From Seminavis robusta (Eukaryota; Bacillariophyta; Bacillariophyceae; Naviculales; Naviculaceae), in NCBI GenBank assembly GCA_903772945.1, contig CAICTM010000667.1, positions 1-53,742 on the forward strand: DNA of 53,742 nucleotides, written 5' to 3'. Of this stretch, positions 29,675 to 40,590 are shown in pieces (position 1 is the first letter of the stretch; every line of letters starts with the position of its first letter). Below the pieces are notes generated by a model. It was given only the letters and a program-made list of their open reading frames with translations, ran no database searches and was not told where the DNA came from. The translations under genes and the position numbers were made by a program.

Positions 29675-32106
29675 ATGAAGAGGTTTGATTGTGAATGGAA
29701 TGGCCAAGGAGGAAGTCTGTCCATCACTGATGATGCCCTGATCTTCTATCCCTCTGTGGATGGTTCCACTGGTGAGGTTTGGTTTGAGGATGACGACAAA
29801 TCAACAGGAAATGGGTATGGTGATGGCAATGTTCTTTACGACAATGAAAGTGGCAACTGTGATTGCATCGCTTTTGAGGATGTCGCTACTACTGGTACAT
29901 GTACCATCAATGGGAAATGGTGGACAGTGGTGAAGGTGGTTCATGTGAAAAAGACACTTTTAGTGATTTCGTTTCGCCCACCAGAGCCTTCCATTGAGCT
30001 TCGATTCAGGACTCTGCTGGGACAAGAAGAAGCCACCAGTCTCATGTTGAGGGCACTCAACACAGACAAGCAGAGGAGGGCAGTCAGCACCAATAGATCA
30101 TTCTCTGCCAAAATCAAGGAAGGACTCCAAGACGAAGCACTCACACAGCCACCAAATAAAACTGACAATCCCACTCCCGAACAACCACGCGAAAGATCCA
30201 CACGGGTTTCACAGATCAGCGACAGTCTGACAGGCAATCACCTTGGGAATGACAAGGTGGCGGAAGAACCAGAGATCCACTACTACAAAACTGCCCCCAG
30301 CACTACCAATGATGCGAAAATCATGGGGCTCATGGAAGAACGCATTCGGCTCTTGGAAGAACAAACGCACAAAGATGAACAAATCACAGCGCTGATGGAA
30401 CGCATTGAACAGCTGGAACGCAAAGACCTGGATGATAATTCCATCATGGGAAAATCGTCGCCCTCCCTACTCAAACGATTGGGGCAGTGCTTGGTCCAAC
30501 ACGTGCGCACCATCTCTAACGTTGTTTTCACCTGGAAGACGGCACTCCTCGTTGTGTTGGTGTCTTTGATTTGTCAGATTGCATTCCTGTTGATATACAC
30601 CTCCCTCACCCGAAATGATTGCATGACTGTCATCAGGTAGGTACCGTATCATAGAAACTTGGATTTGGAAATGCAGAGAGAAGGGAAATCCAGTAACAGG
30701 AGGAATGTCAAACTCAGCTTTGCCTTTGCTTTTTGTTGATCTCATTTTTGGTTTTAGTATGATCGACGAAGACTGGAGTGTAGAACACATCACGAATCAG
30801 TACGATCCCAGCAATGGACAATTCATTTGCAGTACGGTAAGCACACATGGTGCGATGACCTACTACGAGTATCAACACCCTCGCTTTACAGTGTGTCTCC
30901 GTTGCTCACCACCCTTAATTCAACCATTAGTCCACAATCAACATGCAAATTTACATGACAACAAATGAGAAGTATCATCAGTGGTTCTCTCGAGATCATG
31001 GACACACCGACGCAAATGTGGATCTTTCGCGATTTGGCTACGACTTTGTTGCCCCTGGTTGGAAGGGAATTCCGGCACAGTTGCCATTTGGACCACTCTT
31101 CGACCCCAACAACATTGCCCAAGACCAGACCGGGTATTGGCATCGGTTTTCGCAAGATGCTCTTTGGGACGACGAATACTATTACTATTCAGGTGGCTGT
31201 GCCGAAGCTTGTTCCACTGTTGTTGCTGACTTTGGATTCCACGCTTACAATCCCAAAGAGCATACATTTGACTGTTGGTGTGGATATGATGACAACAGCC
31301 ATCACCAGCAGCACCAAAATGTAACGTCACGTGTTTGCCTTGCCAACTACAACACCTCAATTCACAAGTACCATGATTGCACTGTCCCATTGGTACCGGG
31401 AACTGACCGTCCCAGTGTGGAGGAATTCAGAGCACAGCAAATTTACGATGATGACTTCCTGGATTCAGAACTCGACTGGAAATTCTTTCACAACACCAAT
31501 TCTACAGAATACTTTCTTTGGAACGACACGTTCTTTCGATCGGCCCCAATTGTGGTCTTCTCCAAACGTCATCTAAGTTTGTTTGATGAATGCAATGAAA
31601 GTGAACTAAAGGATCTTTGCCAGCACCCTGGTGATCTTGACGCAACCAACAGGTCCAATAGAAATGTGCCCACTGGAGAGCCCATGATTGACACGGATGA
31701 ACGCTTCTGGGGAGATGATACCTTTCTAGGTGACAGGTATGCGGCTGGCAAGTGGGTACCATGTTCCCTGTGGCCTCTTTCCTGTGAAGACTACAACAAG
31801 AATGCCCAGGTGTGTGGTGGGCAAGATCAAATCCGGTGTGGGCTTAGTGCAGAACAGCAATCAGAGAACGAGCAACATCAACACGAGGTTTGGTGTGATG
31901 GCCTGCTTTCTATACATTATGTCACTTGCCCTGGCCTCCTCGTGTCTCTTGGTGCAAGCATGGGGTACCTTGTCTATGTGGAAGCTGCAGTTGTGGGGAC
32001 CATTGCTGTGATTTATACGTGCGTGAAGAAACAGAAGGAAAACCATGCAACGGTGGCGACAACGGCTGCGGTGGGGGGTTCCATTTGGGATGCTTTCTTC
32101 CGATGA
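29675..32106 (+). CDS. two-helix membrane protein, function unknown
   Basis: Three exons (29675-30636, 30758-30836 and 30931-32106) give 738 aa. Introns are 121 and 94 bp with GTAGGT...TTTTAG and GTAAGC...TTAG borders, and phases match. The N-terminal 1-125 region is beta-rich and could be PH-like (SLSITDDALIFYP...). A linker and a charged coiled coil (about 210-255) follow. TM1 is at about 288-312 (TWKTALLVVLVSLICQIAF). A large Asp/His/Cys/Trp-containing domain with several NxT/NxS sites (about 320-675) should lie on the lumenal or outer side. TM2 lies near the C-terminus, before a short basic tail. I do not recognise the family. Confidence 0.68.
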
Positions 32107-32934
32107 TAACAGTCGCTGCCAGGCTGGCTAGCTAGCTGTACAATACATCTTGTATTAGTTTATGTTTGATGCATAGTTCCAGGAAGTTCCACTGTTTCGT
32201 TGATGCCTTGACCTTATCTTCCACAGGACATTCATTTTGGGTCCCAGAGAACCAGAGAACCAGTTCTAAGAAAGTAGTAAAGACTACTTCTACCTATTGT
32301 TAATGAATCTATCCCTGAGCGACGTTACCAATGGTGTTGCCGATCCCTTCCTTTACCCACCATGACTTTCAAATCACCACCTTGCCTTCGGCAAGAGGGC
32401 GTCCCGGCTTTCGCCCATCCCGGCGGGGCTGTTTGCCTTGATGGCTCTGCTGGGTTTTAAATAATTCGAATGCGCGGAAAATACCACGTCATCGTAGCTC
32501 ATAAATGACAGGGGGTCTAGCTAGATTTAAAGGCGTAATCTGTGAATGCCGGAAGGGACCAGACTTTGGAAAAGAAACGGCGAAATTCGTAGCTCACAAT
32601 TCGTTGGTTCTCATTCAGGGCATCTGCAACACCTATCTGGTTCCGTAAGAGCACCTGGGATTCCGACAAACGAACGTGTATTTGCAGCATCCACCTGTTG
32701 GAGCGCTGGAAGCATTGATGGCTGCTGATGGCTGGAACCCCCACGACGAAATAGGCCAATTCAAGTACGCAGCTGTCTCCTATTGTCTGCGTGGAACTGT
32801 TCGCATTATTGGTGTGTGTTTTTGTGTGGGACCTCGTCACAATTCTTCTTGCTTGTCTCACCATGAGAAAAAGCGACCACACCACAGCCCATTTGCATTC
32901 CATTCCATTTTCTTTGGCAATTCGACCTGGAACG
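32107..32934. other. intergenic region
   Basis: 828 bp. CTAGCTAG palindromes are present at about 32133 and 32517. The carrier-gene frame is open upstream to 32791, but that part would precede the plastid signal peptide. No other gene is supported. Confidence 0.45.
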
Positions 32935-34128
32935 ATGATCCCACGCCGCCATCTTGTTCTGCTTGCCGCGTCTCTGGCAACCACTTGTGCCTTTGTTCCC
33001 TCCCATGTGGCTGCTCCATTGCCCAGTACGAGTCGTTCCTCGCAGCTGAATGTGATTCCTGCCGCTGCCGCCTCGCTGTTGGCGGGGTCTGTGGCCGGTG
33101 CTTTGGGAGTCGGTGTGGCCCACCCCATTGACACGGTCAAGACGAAATCGCAAGTATTGGCTGCTTCACAGACCGAAATGACCACCAAGACGGCCGCCAA
33201 GGTACTCCAAAAGAAGAAACAGAGCAGCAACGACAACGACAGTGAAAACAAGAGCGACAGTAGTAAGCCACTGGTAGACTTTGGCACAGATCAGATGGAT
33301 CTGACTGTGGACTCGACAGGACGACTGTCGATTGCCTCTGCCATTCCAGTGCCCACGGCCGGTGCCAGCATGATGGAAGTGTCGCAGTATATTTATCAAA
33401 CCGCAGGAATTCCCGGGTTCTTTGCCGGTGTCTCCACGAGCATGTTGGGTCAAGCCATTATCAAGGCGGTGGTATTTGCCGTCAATGCGGCCGTCTTGCA
33501 GTATTCTAGAGAGCATCATTTGTTTGGCGATCACACTGCCTTGCAACTACTGAGTGCCGCCGCACTGGCGGGATTTGTGACATCCTTCTTGGCGGCTCCT
33601 GTGGACCGCATCAAAGTCTTGATGCAATGTGCCGATCACGAATGCTACAATGGAGATGAAACCGAGTGTGTCGATGCCGTCTTGCAACGAGAAGGTTGGA
33701 AGGGTCTTTTAGGGAGAGGATTGTTTGTCACGATGATCCGAGAGGTTCCTGCGTATTCGCTCTACTTTGGCGTGTACGGTGGATTGCAAGCCTACTGTAC
33801 AGATCTGTCGGCTCTGTTGGGACCGACACTGACACCGGCATTGTACGGAGCTGCCGCTGGATGTGCCTGTTGGCTGCCCATTTATCCGATTGATGTCATT
33901 CGGACGGCTGCTCTCAATACCGAAGGAGATGATGCCGACAGTACCGACATTAGCAAGTCTCCCTGGGAAATTGCTGTCGACTTGTACCAAACAGCTGGTT
34001 GGGAGCCATTCTACGATGGCTTGGGAGCACGGATGTTGCGACAAGCAGTGAACCACGCCGTCACCTTTTCCGTCTACGAGATCATGATGAAAGCAGCGCT
34101 CTTTCAACAGCCCGATGTCTTTGCATAA
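32935..34128 (+). CDS. mitochondrial-carrier-family transporter with plastid-type presequence
   Basis: 397 aa from ATG 32935. Three carrier repeats are shown by Px[D/E]xx[K/R] motifs: HPIDTVKTK (about 63-71), APVDRIKVLMQ and YPIDVIRT, each at the end of an odd-numbered helix. Gly/aromatic signatures follow (GIPGFFAGVSTSM, GWKGLLGRGL, GWEPFYDGLGARM). The loop in repeat 1 carries an unusual hydrophilic insert of about 85 residues (K/Q/N/D/S-rich). The N-terminus (MIPRRHLVLLAASLATTC/AFVPS) is a signal peptide with Phe just after the cleavage site, the ASAFAP-type signal for diatom plastids. I therefore place it in a plastid or periplastid membrane, not the mitochondrion. The substrate is unknown; the SAM-carrier-like subfamily is a possibility only. 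Confidence 0.82.
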   Translation: MIPRRHLVLLAASLATTCAFVPSHVAAPLPSTSRSSQLNVIPAAAASLLAGSVAGALGVGVAHPIDTVKTKSQVLAASQTEMTTKTAAKVLQKKKQSSNDNDSENKSDSSKPLVDFGTDQMDLTVDSTGRLSIASAIPVPTAGASMMEVSQYIYQTAGIPGFFAGVSTSMLGQAIIKAVVFAVNAAVLQYSREHHLFGDHTALQLLSAAALAGFVTSFLAAPVDRIKVLMQCADHECYNGDETECVDAVLQREGWKGLLGRGLFVTMIREVPAYSLYFGVYGGLQAYCTDLSALLGPTLTPALYGAAAGCACWLPIYPIDVIRTAALNTEGDDADSTDISKSPWEIAVDLYQTAGWEPFYDGLGARMLRQAVNHAVTFSVYEIMMKAALFQQPDVFA

Positions 34129-34961
34129 ATTCGAGCGACGAGGAAGCAGTCAAAAAGATCGCCAAGCAACGCCAAAACGCTATACTCCACCGATAGCTAT
34201 CGACACGCCCAGGATACACCTTATACGGTATACCAGTACCCTTGCCGCCAATGAAAAGCCTCGGTCTTCCATCAAGCCGTCGCAGCAAGACATATCCATT
34301 GTGGATGTCGGGGAAACAACGCAGACAAAAAACAAGCGTAGCTACAGTACAAACGAAGCTGTCTGGTGGCGCCATGTAGAAACATTGTGTAGTTTAAAGT
34401 TGGAACAAATAAATAAACAAGCTATCATAATAACTGTCCTTTATCAATATCTTTATAAAAGCAATTCATGTGGGGAGAGCGTCAACCTACCGGTAGTACG
34501 AGGCGCACCTGCAGGAGACCAATTCACAGTAGGAGACGTAAACTCATTTTCTTGTATCAAACACCACACCACACCTCGCACAACCCTGAGGATTGACTCC
34601 CATTCCCTACTAAGCATTCCCATTGCTGGCTTTCTTCCACTAACTACCAGCACTAGCTAGCTAGCAACCATGTACATGTGATCCAAGCCAATAGCGCGTC
34701 GTTTGGCTAGTTGTCTCCAGTGCGTGTGTTGTCATTCGGCCACCACAGCTCGTCTTGTCGGGAGCCTCCATTCCCGCACACGCGCCCAAATGGATCGCGG
34801 GGGGATGCGAAAATGGTCTGTTTTCGGCGGGATCAACCCAACGGTGTTTTTCCAGATTTTTTCAGGTCGATTGAGCGTTGATAATGCTGCTATCGAGTGA
34901 GTCAAAGAAAGGCTACTAATGTGGATCACGGCATGCATATTGTCCAATACTGTTTGACATC
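34129..34961. other. intergenic region
   Basis: 833 bp with no supported gene. GCTAGCTAGC lies at about 34656. Confidence 0.45.
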
Positions 34962-36485
34962 ATGACGCTAGAGCTTCATCAGGATGCTGACCAAATTCTG
35001 GAAAATGAAGTGGAACTGCGGAGAAGAAGGACATCCAAGACAACCAGATTGGTGTGCTGGGGTTTGATGGTAGTTTCAATATACTGTTTTGGGTACAGAC
35101 TAGGAGAGACGACGATGGAACCTGCCGAATCAACGAAGCAATACGCCTTGGGGGGTGGTCGTTCAATGGTGGAAGACTCTGGAGTTTCAACAGATTCAAT
35201 ATCCTTGCGATTCGAGCATCCCTTTGCGAAATCGACACCCAAACGCACTTCTTACGAGCCAAAACTGACGAGGAAGGCGCAATGGAAGGATATCACTGCC
35301 GAAGACAGCCGGCCAGTAAGAAAGATCCAAAGAATTAAAGGAAGAAGGCTGAGAGCTGGTAGCTTCGAAGATGTTGACGCCAGAGACAACTACGCTTGGA
35401 AAAGCAATCAAAACGTCAAGATGAAGAGCATCTCGTTCAAGAGCGCAGATTCAGACGATGGCACAGTGACGGGACTTGCTATTGCTGGTGGGCTCGCAGC
35501 AAGCGCTGCCGCTGGAGCTGTCGTGGGGGGAATCGTGGGCGTCATTCTGGCTCCAGCATTTTCAAATCCTTCGACACCAACGTTGGCACCAACCATTAGT
35601 CCCGCCCCGACAATTCTCTCCACAACACGAGTCGCAGAGGGGAGGTTAGGATATACGTTTTTCGAAACGACCACCGTCAGAGAGCCAACCACAGAGGAAA
35701 TCAATGGCTTGGTGGTGGAGACAGATGCGTTCTATGACATGGTTCTTCAGATGGCCTATCCAACCACGTACATTGCGGGGAGTGCCATGCTTACCAACAT
35801 AGCCGAGACATTCGACGCAGCCGAAACCTTCCCCGTTATACTCGACTTTGACCTCATGGCAACCTTTTCCACGGATGAAGCAACCGCTCCAACCACGGAA
35901 GAGATCTTTGCTGTGATGTTTAGTGCAAACTACCAAGACTACCTTCAAAATCATGTCTGGATTGCAGAGCCACAAGGCGACAGTCTTTTCTTTGACACAG
36001 AGAGGGTTTCCTTCACAAACAGGGGTGGAGATGTGGGAAACCGTCAAAATGCGGTCACCGCTGTGGTCAATGCAATCACGGCAATGGTGACACGTTTCAC
36101 ACCGGGACCAAAACAACAACCCACGCCGCCACCGTCGACAACAAAGTCAAATTTTACGCCACAACCAACGCTACCACCGTCAACACAGAGTCCATCCGTG
36201 TCGATACAGCGAATCATTACGAACATGACCAACGCACAGAACGTTTCAGACACTCTACTAGAGGAAATACCGGAGGTTAGACCGGAAGAAACACAGGACG
36301 CCCTGAGAGAGGAAGCGGCGAAAAAGACGAAAGAAAAACTGGAGAACAGTCTGAAAGACAAGCCGGAGGATAAGACGAAGGGAAAACCAGAGATCAATAC
36401 GAACGAAGAACCGGATGACACGCCGAAGCCGCAGGATCGGAATGTCTTTATTCACTGGCACGACGGAGAAGAGGGCCCGACCTAA
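34962..36485 (+). CDS. membrane protein sharing a domain with the KAA-repeat protein
   Basis: 507-aa single-exon protein. A short charged start is followed by a hydrophobic segment (about 30-48), a basic linker and a second Ala/Gly-rich hydrophobic segment (about 171-199, GLAASAAAGAVVGGIVGVIL). A Thr/Pro spacer leads into one domain of about 120 residues (229-350). This domain aligns by eye with copy 4 of the 927-aa protein: REPT, then L..xT..FY...L.x.(F/Y)PTT, then (Y/F)xVxL(E/D)xD(I/L), then YxxxHVW. The C-terminal part is Thr/Pro-rich, then Lys/Glu-rich. It is probably anchored in the cell envelope or endomembrane with the domain outside. No function is known. Confidence 0.7.
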   Translation: MTLELHQDADQILENEVELRRRRTSKTTRLVCWGLMVVSIYCFGYRLGETTMEPAESTKQYALGGGRSMVEDSGVSTDSISLRFEHPFAKSTPKRTSYEPKLTRKAQWKDITAEDSRPVRKIQRIKGRRLRAGSFEDVDARDNYAWKSNQNVKMKSISFKSADSDDGTVTGLAIAGGLAASAAAGAVVGGIVGVILAPAFSNPSTPTLAPTISPAPTILSTTRVAEGRLGYTFFETTTVREPTTEEINGLVVETDAFYDMVLQMAYPTTYIAGSAMLTNIAETFDAAETFPVILDFDLMATFSTDEATAPTTEEIFAVMFSANYQDYLQNHVWIAEPQGDSLFFDTERVSFTNRGGDVGNRQNAVTAVVNAITAMVTRFTPGPKQQPTPPPSTTKSNFTPQPTLPPSTQSPSVSIQRIITNMTNAQNVSDTLLEEIPEVRPEETQDALREEAAKKTKEKLENSLKDKPEDKTKGKPEINTNEEPDDTPKPQDRNVFIHWHDGEEGPT

Positions 36486-36861
36486 GGAGATCATCTGATT
36501 TCATCGATTGAATGCAAGTGCAAAGATACGGAGGGTGCCCGCGGTAGCTTCGGGCGGTGCATGCAACACGAAACACCGAGAACTGAGTCTAAGAACGCCT
36601 TCCTTTGCTGACATTGCTGGCAGCAATCTGACCCTGACTGGCTTGTGTGGAGTTTAGTTTCTCCACTATCGTGGAGACAATCGGCGTGGCTTCGATTCAA
36701 TCATTTGTCGCCATACGGTATGAGCGGTGATTTCCACGATCGTGGATTCTCCACGCGGCATACAAAAGTTGACTGTTCGCAACATCATATTGCACGACCA
36801 GCCTCAATTCCTCGCCTTCTGGAAATCAAGAAGCAAGCTCTACCTGCATTGTTCGCGCTCA
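36486..36861. other. intergenic / 5' region of WWE-PARP gene
   Basis: The reading frame of the next gene is open from 36727 but the first ATG in frame is at 36862, so an unseen 5' exon or a short N-terminus is possible. Confidence 0.35.
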
Positions 36862-38341
36862 ATGGACATGAACTCGACTCTTAGAAACGCAAGTGGGATC
36901 TTCGAAGTTTTGCATGACACCGGAGCAATCATTGCAGATGCTGATGACTACATCGAAAACTATGACTCAGTTCGAGTTGGTCCAGTCGAATCAAATATGA
37001 CCGCAATAATCTGGGGCTGGGCAGAAGACGCAGATTTCGTTGATAGACATGACGCTTCGGCCATCCTGACAGGCACGAATGTCATCAAGTACCCACCGGA
37101 GTTGTCGGATAGGTTGGAATGCGGCTATCAGACGTGGAAGCAGAGCGATCATAAGCGGAAAACGATGAAACTTAAGTTTCCTGGTAGAAAGATCCGCAAT
37201 GCAAACTCTGGGGCATTCTATTGCATCGACTTCGAAGCAATGGAGCAAAAAAATTTGCAAACGACGTTTCGGCGTCGCGTTTATCGAAAGATACACTTTC
37301 TGGATCGTCCTTCAGGTATCGCAGATGTCAAGCTCCCTGATCCCCCAACTTGGATCAGTGATCCCGAAGAGGATTTCCTTGCCACTTTTAAATGTCAGCG
37401 CATTCGACTCTACAAGGCTACCGCTGACAACAGATGGGTCTACGGGAAAGTAGTGTTTGATCGGCGACATCCCGCTAGATTCGCCACACAACTGCGCCAG
37501 CGGCAAGGATGGTTCCCGTCCTGCTTGGGAAGAAGGGTAGTTGGATGGAACGACCGCGCTGTACCACAACTCCCACGGCCAGTCCCACCGCAAGCTGGGC
37601 AACAAGTGTTGATGCAGGCTCCGCTTCAGGGAAGTCATCAAGTGTGCCCCCCCCCCCCCCGGCTACAACCCAGTTCTTGCACAACTCCTGGCTCAAATCC
37701 TAGCGTCTTCCCCGCCAATGGATTCCAACAAGGATGGTCTTATCGACATCTCTAATAAGACGCAGGAATACATGGACGTCATTGGCTTCTTCCTTTCTTC
37801 CATGGGCAAGAAGTTTGAGAAGGATCAAGTCTCAGTCCGAAAGCTGCAACGAGTCCAATCCGAGTCACAATGGCAACAATATGCTATCAAGATTGGAACA
37901 ATGAGAGAACACTTTTCACAGAAACCTGGACACTTGGTCAACAACAAGGATGTAAATGGTCTGGAACAGAGGTGGCTTTTCCATGGAACAGCAGCCAAAA
38001 CAGTCCCAAAGATCGTCAAGCAAAACTTTAACCGGTCTTTTGCAGGTCAAAATGGAGTCAAATTTGGCTCTGGTGTGTATTTTGCAGCCAATGCTCCCTT
38101 TGCTTGCAACTTTACCTATCCTGATGAAATGGGCCATCATCATATGTTCTTGTGTCGTGTGGCAGTTGGTGACTGGTGCAAAGGATCAAAAGGCCAGAAA
38201 GTGCCTGACTCAAAACCATGGAGTCAACACGAATTGTTTGATTCTACTGTTGACAATGTGTACAATCCCTCCATTTTTGTGGCGTACCATGATGCGCAAG
38301 CCTATCCTGAGTATCTTGTGTCTTTCAAGTTGAAACAATGA
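36862..38341 (+). CDS. WWE-domain PARP-type mono-ADP-ribosyltransferase, frame broken at poly-C
   Basis: Two open frames form one gene. Frame 1 (36862 to the poly-C at 37647) carries a WWE-like domain: WGWAEDADFV..., then YPPELSDRLECGY, then FYCIDFEAMEQKN and RRRVYRK, the basic strand that binds iso-ADP-ribose in the family. The shifted frame (37661-38341) encodes PGYNPVLAQLLAQIL and then a complete PARP catalytic domain. There, numbering from ATG 37718, His89 (FHGT), Tyr121 (GVYFAAN) and Ile186 (NPSIFVAYHDAQAYPEY) give an H-Y-I triad. Ile in place of Glu marks mono-ADP-ribosyltransferases of the PARP10/11/14 type. A 14-C run lies exactly between the frames, so a one-base length error or a real indel explains the break. 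The start codon is uncertain. Confidence 0.75.
37647..37660. repeat. homopolymer run of 14 C
   Basis: Falls between the WWE and PARP frames of one gene. Thirteen C would join the long upstream frame directly to the PARP frame. Confidence 0.9.
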
Positions 38342-38787
38342 AAGGAACCATCTCTTTGAAAGGAAAGGAATCTTCAATTGCTCTGGAAGCTTTTGCAGTT
38401 ACAGGTATCCTGAGGAAAAGGGCCGAAAGGGTCCCTCTTGATAGCTATTTTATCGACAAAGTCATTACGGTATGGGCATTTCGCGGTGCGATTACTCCCC
38501 CCCACCTCCCACTGTAGCTATATTCGGTATGCTTGCAGCACGGTCTTGAACTTAAACATAGTATTCGCATACCCGACAGCACTTGCGTAGAGCAGAAGGA
38601 CAGCTAACCATTCATTCGGTGAAGCGTTTCTTCCATCTCGTGAGATGTCCCAACTTGCATGAGGACGAGCAACGTGCTCCCGTGGATAGCTTTGCTACGA
38701 TGCAGCCGCGTGAATGCCTTTTGACGATAGTATGCACAAGTAGCTGCTTCACCCGTAGTTACATTATAACCAAGAGAAATAGCGTAG
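38342..38787. other. convergent intergenic region
   Basis: No gene is seen. A TAGCTAG motif overlaps the end of the next minus-strand gene. Confidence 0.5.
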
Positions 38788-39726
38788 CTAGATATTAGCA
38801 GTTCCATCAGACCAGAGGTCATCCAGATACTTGGACTCGTTGACTACAACTGTTTTCCAAACCTCGGACATCTTCTCGGGTGAATCACATTCGTAAATGC
38901 TGTAGCAGCAATACTTGGATTCTCCATGGACATTCCAATGCTTTCCGCTGAGTTTTTCATACAAATGGGTCACTGGTCCACCGTGAGATACCACCAGAAT
39001 CGTCTGTCCAGGCCGAGCCTTGTTGGCCACCACTTGGAACATGCGTGTTTGTTGTTCCTCTGCGGTTTCCACCAAGACTTTTGGCCTGAGAGCAAATGGT
39101 TTGCATATGGCAGTGGTCGATTGGTACTCCATATCTTGCAGGGTTTGTAGATTGGGTGAGCTCTCGTGGGTGGCCTCTTTCCACGTCAATAGTTCTGGAG
39201 CAGGGACTCGGGAGCTCAGATGCAACTCTTCCGGTGAGTATTCATTCAGGCCTCGTCGTCTCTTGCCTGGTTGCTTTTCTTCAGGAGGTACAAATCCCCA
39301 AGTGCTGTCAGCTCCAGGAAGAGCCCAGGATCGGTACCAGCTCTTATTCAGACTTTCGGAAAGACCAATTTCAATTTGGACCTTCAATGGTGCACTAGTC
39401 TCCGCCGTTGTAGCAGTGCCACCGTTCATCATGGCTTCGACCGCCTGACACGACGTTTGTCGGCATCGCAAAAATGGCGAGGAATAGCAAGCCGCAATGG
39501 GAGGCAACTTGAGTTCGGCCAGCTTTTCCATCAAGTGACTTCCCAATCGAGAGGCTTGTTTCAATCCCAAGGGACTGAGCGGTGGATCCCAGGGACGCTT
39601 GGCTGTAGCGATCCAATCCGCCCCATGCCCAGCATTTCGCTGCACGTAGTCCCATCGTTCGCCATGACGAGCTACCACCAAGTAGAACTTCTTGTTGTCG
39701 GCTTCGTCCTTTACTTCGTTGCTCAT
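38788..39726 (-). CDS. histidine phosphatase superfamily protein
   Basis: 312 aa from ATG 39726, the first start giving the normal family N-terminus; the frame is open further upstream without domain content. The phosphohistidine motif is VVARHGERWDYVQ (RHG at about 19-21). LSPLGLKQASRLGSHL follows, then the conserved YSSPFLRCRQTS with its Arg. The C-terminal VVSHGGPVTHLYEKL supplies the second catalytic His. The layout matches the UBASH3/STS and phosphoglycerate-mutase-like branch, without SH3 or UBA domains. It should act as a phosphatase on a protein or small phospho-substrate; the substrate is not known. No targeting peptide is seen. Confidence 0.85.
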   Translation of the reverse strand: MSNEVKDEADNKKFYLVVARHGERWDYVQRNAGHGADWIATAKRPWDPPLSPLGLKQASRLGSHLMEKLAELKLPPIAACYSSPFLRCRQTSCQAVEAMMNGGTATTAETSAPLKVQIEIGLSESLNKSWYRSWALPGADSTWGFVPPEEKQPGKRRRGLNEYSPEELHLSSRVPAPELLTWKEATHESSPNLQTLQDMEYQSTTAICKPFALRPKVLVETAEEQQTRMFQVVANKARPGQTILVVSHGGPVTHLYEKLSGKHWNVHGESKYCCYSIYECDSPEKMSEVWKTVVVNESKYLDDLWSDGTANI

Positions 39727-40212
39727 GGTGGTTTTTGACAACAAGATGGACGTCTGGACAGCGGTGACAGCAGTTGCTTGCCGTCGGTGGTCGGTGGTCC
39801 GTGGTCTGTGTGCTGTGTTTGCAAAGATCGAATCCGGTATACAAAGCGCTATTACTGTATCTATTATCGTCAGACAATAAATCTCTGACGACATCCAAAA
39901 CCACAATGGGCCTCGATCTTGTGGGACAGGCACGATGCATGAAGAAGACGATGCTGCTTCAACTGTATTTCCTTTACATGTACACATTAACCAAGACACA
40001 CCTTCAGCCATTACTGGTACTAGAGGCAGCTGCCTTGGATTAGCCAACTGGACTCGACTCCTTTGCATATGTTTATATGACAACGCTTCTCTCACTTTCC
40101 TTGGCAACTCTTCTCTCCGGTGGCAAGTGGACAAAGCAATGGATGAGTGTACCAAGCGCTAGGCATGGAACAATCTTGATTTTGTGATGCAAGATGACAA
40201 ATCTGGCAGACT
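39727..40212. other. upstream region, no gene seen
   Basis: 486 bp upstream of the phosphatase, including its promoter. No coding motif was found. Confidence 0.4.
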
Positions 40213-40590
40213 TTAGGCAGCAGTGGAAGATTCAATTGCAAAAATGGCAGCCAAGTATAGAGCATTTCCCTTGATTTGGTCAATGATAGCTGTTGGAGCT
40301 GGAGAGTCCAATGTCATAAGACGACCATGAGCTTCTGCCATCATGGGGAGAGCCAACAATGGGCTCTTACAATGCAAAATGTGTGCCCATGTTGTTGTAG
40401 CAGAACACAACAATTGTCTTCACCATGTTCCTGTCATAGTCTTCAAAGTCCTCTTCATCTGCTGCCAGCTCGATGCACTTGCTGTACACAGCACTTGCAT
40501 GCTTCAACTTGCTATCATCTCCAAGCTTCCTGCCATGACCATGATAGGAGATGGCCAAGTTAAAAAGAAGAAAAAGCGTGGTAAGATGAA
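40213..40590 (-). pseudogene. TPR-like gene fragment, frameshifted
   Basis: On the minus strand, about 40590-40385 reads NLAISYHGHGRKLGDDSKLKH..., a tetratricopeptide-like helix pair, through VVFCYNNMG. A one-base shift follows, then CKSPLLALPMMAEAHGRLM to ..IFAIESSTAA and a stop at 40213. The upstream part of the gene is missing. It looks like the C-terminal remnant of a diatom TPR protein, not functional as it stands. Confidence 0.5.

Noticed and set aside
32517-33287. 256-codon minus-strand open frame over the carrier gene start
   Set aside because: Most of it is antisense to the carrier presequence and first repeat. The terminal part looks mildly protein-like but has no start context or family motif.
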